A stretch of DNA of 39,201 bases. Origin: Clostridia bacterium (GTDB lineage Bacteria; Bacillota; Clostridia; Oscillospirales; CAG-272). The stretch is taken from contig JAFTUC010000025.1 in NCBI GenBank assembly GCA_017466445.1, forward strand, positions 1-39,201, in the 5' to 3' direction. The notes beneath the pieces are model-generated. The model was given only the letters and a program-made list of their open reading frames with translations, was not told the origin of the DNA and ran no database searches. Below, one piece after another: positions 32,964 to 39,201 of the stretch. How positions within the stretch are numbered: position 1 is the first letter of the stretch; every line of letters starts with the position of its first letter. Both the position numbers and the translations under genes were made by a program.

Positions 32964-34600
32964 TTTTCCTCTCCGTTAATTGCATTTGTAAGCTTGTCCC
33001 AAAGCTTTTTTCCATCTTCAGTTAATATGGTTTCGAGCTTCAATTCGCCTGAAGCTGCTTTTTCGTAGAGTTTTTTCGCCAAGACATACTTTGCTCCGCC
33101 TTGTTTCTTGTTAACCTCTTTGGAAATAACCTCATTTGCTTTTGAAATTTCCGAATCCGAGTAATCCAGAATGTTTTTAAGGTACCACTCTCTATTGAAA
33201 ATATCTTCTATAGCTCTATCTCGGTTTTCTGGATCGTGAGTAGTCAAAAGTGCATTTTCACAATACATACCATCTTTTATGAGATTGTTTCTTTCTTTTA
33301 TGCCTGCGCCATCGGAATCTACCAATGCGAATATTTCTTCCGTTCCTATTCCAAGAAACAGAGATGTAATTTTGCCTATGTTGCTACTTCCGTTTGCATG
33401 AGTTATTCCACACTCTAATTTTTGTTTAAAAAGAACTTCCAATGCCTTGACATAATAGTAATCGGATACCCCTTCGCAAACCAAAATCTTTTTTCGTGAC
33501 AAATTCAGTTCGCTTCCCATTGAGTAGCCTATTGCGTCAACAATAGGTTTAAGCGTATCAACGTTTGCAGAGTGATGAATCCTTTCTTTAATTTGGCTGA
33601 ATTCATTGTAACCATCTTCGCCGCTTCCGCCCATCTTTTCTACCAACCTAATTTGACTAATATTATCAGCATCTATCAAATATGGGCTGTGTGTTGTATA
33701 AATGATTTGGTTATTTTCACTCTCTGAGTTCAAAATTTGGCGCATCTCTTGCTGTGCTTTTGGATGAAGGTACATTCCGGGTTCATCAACCAAAACAATA
33801 TCTCCCGGCTTAAGCTCTTCTCCTTTTAAAGCAATATAAAAGTTTAAATACCACCGCAGACCCATGCTTCGCTGAGAAATATAAAAAGGATATCCCGCGT
33901 GTTCTGTACCACTTATTTTGTCATGTATGTAGATAGATATGGTAGAGTTATTTATGTCAAATTCTAACTGCACAGATTTTTGTTTATACTTTGAAGAAAA
34001 ATCGTCAGAAATAACTCGTGATAGACACCTAGTTTGGTTTTTTTGTTGTTGCTGAGTTCTTGCGGAAAAAATTGTTGTAAAATCAGTATCTAAATACTTG
34101 CTCAGTCTTTTAATGGGAGTTTTGGTTACATCTTGAGCAGTAAACTTGTCTGGAAGCTCATCAACAAGCGTTTGATAGGTGATGAATTTCGGAAGCTTTT
34201 TTTCGAAGTGTTGAGTCAACTGCGCTTCAACATTTGGCGTTGAAACGCCTTCTTCCAATTCAATCGAGTAGGTAAAATCTATATTTCTCGTGTTGTTTTG
34301 AACAATCACTTGCAAAACATTTTCAAGTTCTACTTTCGGGAAAAGCAATTTTACTTCTTCGATGTCAGTTTCTGAAAGTTCAAAATCATAAACAATTTCA
34401 GGTGTTTCGCTTTTGCCAAAGCTATATTCTTCTTCTGTAAATGTAGGAGTCTTATCATTGATTTTTGCCAAAGCTTTAAGAATATTTGTCTTGCCGCTTT
34501 CGTTTTGTCCGGCAAATATAGTGACTCCATTTTGAACGCTGCATTTCCCGCTATCAATGAAAGATTTGTAGTTTTTTATCTGAAAAGATTTGAAAATCAT
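32960..34600 (-). CDS. OLD-family ATPase/TOPRIM nuclease
   Basis: A 546-residue ABC-type ATPase fused to a TOPRIM domain. Walker A is GQNESGKTN (31-39), the signature region SQRSMGLRW (242-250), Walker B VLVDEPGMYLHP (269-280) and the H-loop YTTHSPYLID (301-310). TOPRIM follows with ILVCEGVSDYYYV (Glu376) and ALVDSDGAG (Asp428, Asp430), ending with a helical tail. OLD proteins are nucleases used in phage defence, alone or with partners such as GajB in Gabija. No UvrD-like GajB is present here. It lies between hsdM (25-base gap) and hsdS (4-base overlap), inside the restriction operon. Confidence 0.9.
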   Translation of the reverse strand: MIFKSFQIKNYKSFIDSGKCSVQNGVTIFAGQNESGKTNILKALAKINDKTPTFTEEEYSFGKSETPEIVYDFELSETDIEEVKLLFPKVELENVLQVIVQNNTRNIDFTYSIELEEGVSTPNVEAQLTQHFEKKLPKFITYQTLVDELPDKFTAQDVTKTPIKRLSKYLDTDFTTIFSARTQQQQKNQTRCLSRVISDDFSSKYKQKSVQLEFDINNSTISIYIHDKISGTEHAGYPFYISQRSMGLRWYLNFYIALKGEELKPGDIVLVDEPGMYLHPKAQQEMRQILNSESENNQIIYTTHSPYLIDADNISQIRLVEKMGGSGEDGYNEFSQIKERIHHSANVDTLKPIVDAIGYSMGSELNLSRKKILVCEGVSDYYYVKALEVLFKQKLECGITHANGSSNIGKITSLFLGIGTEEIFALVDSDGAGIKERNNLIKDGMYCENALLTTHDPENRDRAIEDIFNREWYLKNILDYSDSEISKANEVISKEVNKKQGGAKYVLAKKLYEKAASGELKLETILTEDGKKLWDKLTNAINGEEK

Positions 34601-34625
34601 AATGTTTTTCTCCTTTGTTGTTTGT

Positions 34626-36182
34626 TTAAAGTCCTAATTCTTTCATATATTTCTTCATCTGCGCCTGTACCTCGGCGAGTTCTGCCTCGATATTGGCGAT
34701 GTTCTGTTTTACCTCGTCAATGTCAATGAGCTCTTCCTCTTCGAAGGTATCAACATAGCGAGGAATGTTGAGGTTGTAGTCGTTTTCTGCGATCTCCTCA
34801 AGCGTAGCAATGTGGCTGAATTTCGACTCGTCCGCATAGTGGATATCGGTTTTATACTGAACGTAGGTATCCACGATCTTCTTGACGTCGCATTCACGCA
34901 AAATGTTCTGATTCTTGCCCTTTTCATAACGACCTTCGCCGCTTGCATCGATAAAGAGAACCTTGTTATTGGTGCCGCGATCCTTGCGGAAGATCAAAAC
35001 ACAAGCAGGGATGCCTGCGCCGTAGAAGAGGTTGGCAGGAAGACCGATAACTGCGTCAAGGAAGTTGAAATTCTCAATAATGGTACGACGGATCTTGCCT
35101 TCGCCAGCTCCGCGGAAGAGGACACCGTGAGGAAGGATAATGCCCATGCGTCCGGTGGAATCATCCAAGCTATGAAGCATATGCATTACAAACGCGTAGT
35201 CGCCCTTTGATGTCGGGGGGATACCCCAATCAAATCGTCTGAATGGGTCAAGTTCTGCGGACATTTTCTCCTTGGGTTTGCCTTTTTCATCGACGGCTCC
35301 GGAGAGGAATCCGCTATCCCACTTATCCAGCGAAAACGGAGGGTTCGCGCAAATGCACTGGAACTTCATCAGTTTATCATCCTTGATGTTTCCTGGGTTG
35401 GAGAGTGTGTCACCCTGCCAAATGGTAGCGTCGTCTACGTTGTGGAGGAACATATTCATACGGCAAAGAGCCCAAGTCTGCATATTCTGCTCCTGACCGT
35501 AAAGAGCAACCTTGCGGCTTTCGACCTGCTTGTAAGCTTTGAGAAGAAGGCCTCCGCTTCCGCAGGTAGCGTCATAAATGCGGTCATTTTCCTTGGGGGC
35601 AATCAGTCTTGCTACCAGTTCGGATACTTTGCTTGGGGTATAAAACTCGCCGCCCTTTTTACCTGCGTCGGAAGCAAAGTTCGCAATCATATACTCATAG
35701 GCATCGCCGATAATATCGGCGTTGTCAAGTTGATCTGGGGAAAGGTCGAGATCCTTGAAGTCCTCAAGAAGGTTTTTGAGGATAGCATTTTTCTCTCTGA
35801 CCTCACCAAAATCAACGGTGGAGTTGAAGTCAATCGCACGGAACACGTTGTGAAGCTTCGCGCTGTTGTTCTTTTCAATGTTTGCAAGGGCAATGTTGAT
35901 TTTCTCGCCGATAGCGGTATCATTTCTATTTTCATAGAGATAATCGAATGTCGAGGTCTTGTCCATAACAAAACGCTCACGGCTCATAGCACGCGCAATG
36001 CGTTCTTCGTTACCGTTGTACTGCTCACTGTATTTTTTACGGGTATATGCATATACGTCGCTCAGGTATTTCACAAAGAGCATAGAGAGAATGTAGTCTT
36101 TATAACGAGAACTGTCAATTTTTCCGCGGAAACTATCGCAAGCATTCCAAAGTACCTTTTCGATGTTTTGTTTGGTCGTCAT
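34626..36182 (-). CDS. hsdM: Type I DNA methyltransferase M subunit
   Basis: A 518-residue N6-adenine methyltransferase. The HsdM_N helical domain (LWNACDSFRGKIDSSRYKDY) is followed by the SAM-binding motif IYDATCGSGGLLLKAYK (203-219) and the catalytic CANPPFSLDKW (NPPF at 280-283). The C terminus has a coiled coil (QNIANIEAELAEVQAQMKKY) that contacts HsdS. It methylates the host site and, with HsdR, forms the restriction complex. Its ATG overlaps the half-HsdS stop by four bases. Motifs are intact, so the enzyme should be active. Confidence 0.96.
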   Translation of the reverse strand: MTTKQNIEKVLWNACDSFRGKIDSSRYKDYILSMLFVKYLSDVYAYTRKKYSEQYNGNEERIARAMSRERFVMDKTSTFDYLYENRNDTAIGEKINIALANIEKNNSAKLHNVFRAIDFNSTVDFGEVREKNAILKNLLEDFKDLDLSPDQLDNADIIGDAYEYMIANFASDAGKKGGEFYTPSKVSELVARLIAPKENDRIYDATCGSGGLLLKAYKQVESRKVALYGQEQNMQTWALCRMNMFLHNVDDATIWQGDTLSNPGNIKDDKLMKFQCICANPPFSLDKWDSGFLSGAVDEKGKPKEKMSAELDPFRRFDWGIPPTSKGDYAFVMHMLHSLDDSTGRMGIILPHGVLFRGAGEGKIRRTIIENFNFLDAVIGLPANLFYGAGIPACVLIFRKDRGTNNKVLFIDASGEGRYEKGKNQNILRECDVKKIVDTYVQYKTDIHYADESKFSHIATLEEIAENDYNLNIPRYVDTFEEEELIDIDEVKQNIANIEAELAEVQAQMKKYMKELGL

Positions 36183-36781
36183 TGTATATTACCTCTTTTC
36201 ATATTATCGTAGATTTGGTTCAGCAGCATGGTGTTGTACGTTTTCTTTTCTTCTGCTAATTTATTGATCAGTTCTTGTTCTCGCTCCGAGAGGCGGAGGA
36301 GATCGCCTATGATTTGCTGCTCGTGTAAAGGCAAAAGCGTTATGGGTAGCGATGCAATCAATCCGGAGCTTATCGTTCCGAATGCGGTACTGCCGCTACT
36401 GTTCTGCATCATTGTGATTCTGTTCTTATCGCGTCTTAACGACCAAAATATATATTCGGGTATAGCATAGCGACTATCAACACGAATGATTGCAAAATGC
36501 GATGGAACGACTATTCCGCAGAGATCTTGCTGATCAATCAACACAGCGGTGTATGGGGCACTTAATCTGACGATAATATCTCCCATGCTGGTTAAGTAAT
36601 CGTCTTTCAATCCAACCGGATATTCATCTATTTCAATGTGTTTTTTATTGATATATCCTTCGTCTGCGATGCATTTTAAGTTTAGCACTCTATACTCGCA
36701 GGTTTGTGAAGACGATATTTTCTTTTTTTCTCGCACCGTTACAAGTCCTGTTCGGACAACTGCGATTTCACCTATCGTCAT
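36179..36781 (-). CDS. Half-size HsdS-like specificity protein (single TRD)
   Basis: A 200-residue protein with one target-recognition domain and one conserved helix: EIAVVRTGLVTVRE at the start, then PLHEQQIIGDLLRLSEREQEL near the end, which resembles the HsdS conserved region. ATG 36781 has GGAGGG just upstream; a longer frame to 36859 reaches into the promoter and is rejected. Single-TRD S proteins can dimerise to recognise a palindromic split site. Being first in an operon that also has a complete hsdS, it could give a second specificity or regulate assembly. Confidence 0.8.
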   Translation of the reverse strand: MTIGEIAVVRTGLVTVREKKKISSSQTCEYRVLNLKCIADEGYINKKHIEIDEYPVGLKDDYLTSMGDIIVRLSAPYTAVLIDQQDLCGIVVPSHFAIIRVDSRYAIPEYIFWSLRRDKNRITMMQNSSGSTAFGTISSGLIASLPITLLPLHEQQIIGDLLRLSEREQELINKLAEEKKTYNTMLLNQIYDNMKRGNIQ

Positions 36782-36791
36782 ACGCCCTCCT

Positions 36792-36819
36792 AAATAATTT
36801 GTACTGATGGTTTTGTGAC
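36792..36819. repeat. Direct repeat copy 1 in the leader of the defence operon
   Basis: AAATAATTTGTA, seven variable bases, then TTTTGTGAC. It lies between the transcription start and the first gene, next to the ribosome site. The second copy is on the other side of the promoter. Confidence 0.65.
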
Positions 36820-36863
36820 AGATCTTCTGCAAATAAAAATGAAGATTCGACTTCATCATATAT

Positions 36864-36892
36864 ATTGTAACCTATTTCCTCTCACCTGTCAA
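36864..36892 (-). promoter_or_regulatory. Sigma-A promoter of the restriction/defence operon
   Basis: On the minus strand TTGACA (36887-36892) and TACAAT (36864-36869) are 17 bases apart, followed by a leader of about 75 bases to the half-hsdS start. The new transcript would begin with a six-base stem (36839-36844 with 36851-36856) followed by a T-rich run, a possible weak attenuator. Confidence 0.85.
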
Positions 36893-36902
36893 TAGGTTTG
36901 CA

Positions 36903-36930
36903 AAATAATTTGTAATGAATTTTTTGTGAC
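36903..36930. repeat. Direct repeat copy 2 upstream of the defence promoter
   Basis: It has the same 12 + 9 conserved bases and the same seven-base variable gap as the copy at 36792-36819, starting 111 bases away. It lies just upstream of the -35 box. Together the copies look like operator sites or terminal scars of an insertion. Confidence 0.65.
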
Positions 36931-36963
36931 TTTCCCAAAAAGCTTTGACTTCGCAAGTTTCGA

Positions 36964-37513
36964 TTACATTTCAAAGTACCTATCCGGCAGTTCGCGGTGG
37001 GTTTTGCTTTTCCTCGCGATGCGAAAGGCGTAGTCGCAGGTGAAGTCGATGAGCCACTGGCGGGGGCGATCTCAAAGTTATGGGCTTTGGTAATCTTGAG
37101 CCAGCCTCGGCTGATCCATCGACGGACGGACTCGTGCTCGTAGCCGAGGACGGTCTCCACATCCTTGGGCGTGATGACGTCGGGCAGATCGTACCACATA
37201 TCGTCAAGCCACGGGTGGAAGTCCTCGGGGATCTGGTGTGGTAGAGGTAGTACTTATCGGACTCCCGTTTGCCGGGGTTATTTGAGGTGAAAGTGACGGG
37301 GATGAAGTACTTTTCGGGGTGCTCGGTACTGTCCTTTATGTATGCGTCGAGGTCTTTTCGCAGGACGGTGTAGCGTCGGGTTTTCTTGCTGGAGTCCTTG
37401 CAGGGGATCATTCCGTTTTGGAGCATCCAAGCGCACTTGCGTTTGCTGATATGTAGGATCTTACAGATCTGCTCGGCGGAGAGCTTTTCATCTTTCTTTG
37501 TTTTATTCGTCAT
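36964..37513 (-). pseudogene. Broken helix-turn-helix DNA-binding gene (two frameshifts)
   Basis: The gene starts at ATG 37513 (MTNKTKKDEKLSAEQICKIL, then HISKRKCAWMLQNGMIP), a clear DNA-binding helix-turn-helix. Near 37240 the frame shifts; the continuation reads IPEDFHPWLDDMWYDLPD and VETVLGYEHESVRRWISRGW, a second helix-turn-helix. Near 37065 it shifts again; the tail reads RQWLIDFTCDYAFRIARKS and ends at 36964-36966. The intact product would have about 180 residues. Its start overlaps the preceding gene by 11 bases. The pair looks like excisionase/regulator genes of a lost mobile element. Confidence 0.75.
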
Positions 37514-37769
37514 GGCTTATCCTCTCCCGCTGTCGCCTTTGCCATGCGGTTTCGTCGTCGGTGGTGGCGGCGAGGTAATCGATGAAGTCGGCTTTGCTGA
37601 TCAGCCGCTTGCCTCGGTAGGCATATGCGATGAGTTTGCCCTCGTTGATCGCCGCGTGGATGGCGTTCTTGCTCACGTGGATCAGCCTTGACGCCTCGAG
37701 CGCGGTGATCACGTCAGGGCATTTGCGGAGGAGGTGCTCCATCCCTTTTATCTTTTCTTCGGTTGTCAT
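37503..37769 (-). CDS. Excisionase-like small DNA-binding protein
   Basis: An 88-residue protein with a MerR/excisionase-type helix-turn-helix: DVITALEASRLIHVSKNAIH, then INEGKLIAYAYRGKRLISKA, the usual wing and Lys/Arg segment. GGAG lies seven bases before ATG 37769. It overlaps the following broken helix-turn-helix gene, so they were one operon. No intact integrase is near, so it may be a relic, or it may now act as a regulator of the neighbouring promoters. It could equally be a non-excisionase HTH_17 regulator. Confidence 0.75.
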   Translation of the reverse strand: MTTEEKIKGMEHLLRKCPDVITALEASRLIHVSKNAIHAAINEGKLIAYAYRGKRLISKADFIDYLAATTDDETAWQRRQRERISHDE

Positions 37770-37803
37770 CGTGTGACTCCTTTCTGCTTTGTCAGCACAA
37801 AGG

Positions 37804-37836
37804 ATATCACAAAGATTTGATAAGTCCAGAGAGAAT
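37804..37836. repeat. Right copy of the direct repeat bounding the defence region
   Basis: AAGTCCAGAGAGAAT at 37822-37836 equals 23415-23429; ATATCACA at 37804-37811 is also shared. Read on the minus strand, each copy places TGGACT 16-17 bases before a TAT-x3 box, so it may be a common promoter type. Confidence 0.6.
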
Positions 37837-37855
37837 CGACGAGAAAATCATATCT

Positions 37856-37879
37856 TTTGTCACAAATTTATGATATAAT
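37856..37879 (+). promoter_or_regulatory. Extended -10 promoter of the sigma-like gene with a small palindrome
   Basis: TGATATAAT (37871-37879) is an extended -10 with no good -35. Just upstream is an 11-base palindrome, TTTGT-C-ACAAA (37856-37866). Its half-site resembles the TTTGTGAC part of the repeats near the defence promoter. Confidence 0.6.
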
Positions 37880-37954
37880 ATAAAAATAATAAAACAACCG
37901 AATCAAATTCAATTTTTACGACTTATGGGTGAAAGCTTTCAAAGAGGTCTCAAA

Positions 37955-39201
37955 ATGGAAAATGAAATTATAAAATATGTGGAGTATCTGTTTGCTCTTG
38001 CCCTTAAGAAATGCGGTGATGTGGACGATGCCGAAGATCTAACGCAAGAAACACTTCTCGCTGCGTTTCAGTATATCAACCGAGGCGGCAGTATTTCTAA
38101 CATGAAATATTGGCTTACCTCTGTTCTTTCAAATAAATGGAACGAGGCACTACGAAAAAAATACAAATTGCCTCTCATTAGCATCGATGTAATTCCGGAT
38201 GTCGAAGATTACAATGATGAAAATGATGTTGATCGGCCAACTGCCGAGCAGGTCAGACGCGAGGTGGCATATCTGGCAAAACTGCAAAGAGAAGTGATTG
38301 TAAAACATTATCTTGAAGGAAAGAAAGTTCAAGATATAGCCGACGAATTAGGCATCCCGAAAGGAACGGTGTTGTCGCGGCTCTCTTCGGGCAGAGATCA
38401 GATGCGGAAAGGATTTGATTCAATGGAACAGTATGAAAAGCAAAGTTATGTCCCCGAACGACTTGAGGTGGGATGCTCCGGTAATCCCGGATTTAATGAG
38501 GAACCGTGGTCGCTTGTAAGCGACGATTTGATGAAACAAAACATATTGATCATTGCGTATGAGAAACCTGTAACCTCTGTGGAAATTTCAAAAGCTCTTG
38601 GAATTCCAACGCCTTACGTTGAAAATGCAATCGAGGATCTTGTTAAGTGCGAGTTAATGGTACGAAACGGAAACAAGGTCGTTACCGATTTTTTGATTTC
38701 CACGCCTGCCGAAAGATCGTCAAAGCTTGATGTTCAGCTTGATTTCGCAATTCAGCAGTATGAAGTGGTATGGAATTTGATTACTGAGTTATTCTCGGAA
38801 ATTTGTTCTTTAAGCTGGTTTGAACGATTGTCAGTTGGCGAGCAAATTGATCTTAAATATTACGCTATGATCGATGTTCTTGCAAGAGGACAATATCACG
38901 CCATCAGAAGAATCGTTGACACGAACGAAATTTATCCCGAAAGACCGGATGGTGGCAGATGGATCGCGCAAGGCACACGATATGGAATGGATTTCAAGTG
39001 GGAAAATGATCCGTTCTCAAAGTTTGCTTATGATGGCGAAAGGCTCGCAAATTGGGATAATTGCTTCAGCAGTAAATCGGTGATGCTTCATGTTTACGAT
39101 ACCCAACCCGATTTGAACAAATACGAACACGGACCCGTGGAAATACACGACGATAATCTGTGTAAGATGTTATACATCCTTCATAAAGGTATTCCGTTTG
39201 A
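37955..39201 (+). CDS. Sigma-70-like factor with long C-terminal extension (3' end outside window)
   Basis: The frame is open from ATG 37955 (AAAGAGG seven bases before it) to the window end, 415 codons and counting. Residues 1-65 look like sigma region 2 (DAEDLTQETLLAAFQYI, then KYWLTSVLSNKWNEALRKK). Region 4 follows with LQREVIVKHYLEGKKVQDIA and DELGIPKGTVLSRLSSGRDQ. After residue 165 comes a second helix-turn-helix-like segment (VTSVEISKALGIPTPYVENA) and an aromatic-rich domain containing KYYAMIDVLARGQYH. ECF-type factors are usually about 180 residues, so the extension is large and may sense a ligand or bind a partner. It is divergent from the excisionase-like gene. Confidence 0.85.
   Translation, partial: MENEIIKYVEYLFALALKKCGDVDDAEDLTQETLLAAFQYINRGGSISNMKYWLTSVLSNKWNEALRKKYKLPLISIDVIPDVEDYNDENDVDRPTAEQVRREVAYLAKLQREVIVKHYLEGKKVQDIADELGIPKGTVLSRLSSGRDQMRKGFDSMEQYEKQSYVPERLEVGCSGNPGFNEEPWSLVSDDLMKQNILIIAYEKPVTSVEISKALGIPTPYVENAIEDLVKCELMVRNGNKVVTDFLISTPAERSSKLDVQLDFAIQQYEVVWNLITELFSEICSLSWFERLSVGEQIDLKYYAMIDVLARGQYHAIRRIVDTNEIYPERPDGGRWIAQGTRYGMDFKWENDPFSKFAYDGERLANWDNCFSSKSVMLHVYDTQPDLNKYEHGPVEIHDDNLCKMLYILHKGIPF

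Noticed and set aside
32960-34600. Gabija system
   Set aside because: The OLD protein resembles GajA in domain order, but no UvrD-like GajB partner is encoded nearby.
31690-36781. Inversion-type phase variation between the two hsdS genes
   Set aside because: I saw no shared inverted repeats between half-hsdS and hsdS, both have the same direction, and no recombinase gene is next to them.

Overview
The window looks like a low-to-middle GC Gram-positive anaerobe of the class Clostridia (Bacillota), probably an uncultured gut member. The reasons are the xseA-xseB-ispA-tlyA-nadK-argR-recN gene order, WhiA, a class A penicillin-binding protein with a proline-rich tail, strong GGAGG-type ribosome sites, sigma-A promoters, and no outer-membrane genes. 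This placement is inferred from gene content only; no database was searched.

Bases 1-17,800 are core chromosome, all on the plus strand. A tight housekeeping run (xseA end, xseB, ispA, tlyA, nadK, argR, recN, tyrS, murB, whiA, dnaE) has overlaps or very short gaps. It is followed by a bifunctional PBP, a divergent TspO-like membrane protein, coaE, a membrane-anchored lytic transglycosylase and an M18 aminopeptidase. dxs is absent between ispA and tlyA, and rapZ/yvcK are absent before whiA.

A tRNA-Ser(CGA) gene at 17,992-18,077 marks the border to accessory DNA. After it come an unrecognised membrane-anchored protein, a degraded second tRNA 3' end, a TauE/SafE transporter, and the broken tails of a tyrosine integrase and a large serine recombinase. 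Then, on the minus strand, come an arsR-DUF5714-arsC operon, whose DUF5714 gene is frameshifted in a G run, and two mobile-element genes, one of them an in-frame DUF6809/secreted-protein fusion.

Bases 23,442-36,781 (minus strand) form one long co-directional defence operon behind a near-consensus promoter at 36,864-36,892. The order is: half-size hsdS, hsdM, OLD-family ATPase/TOPRIM nuclease, full hsdS, a winged-helix/zinc-like protein, a 57-residue basic protein, a HAD phosphatase, hsdR, a YgjP-like metallopeptidase, a PARG-like macrodomain (TIGR02452), a HEPN-like protein with an R-x4-H motif, and a DUF2971 protein. A type I restriction-modification system is therefore combined with an embedded OLD nuclease and a distal trio that hints at ADP-ribose and RNA chemistry. 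That trio is the best candidate for an undescribed system. The module lies between two 15-bp direct repeats (23,415-23,429 and 37,822-37,836), and a repeated TTTGTGAC-type sequence sits around its promoter region.

The right end holds a decayed pair of excisionase-like DNA-binding genes and, on the plus strand, a sigma-70-like factor with a long C-terminal extension that runs off the window.
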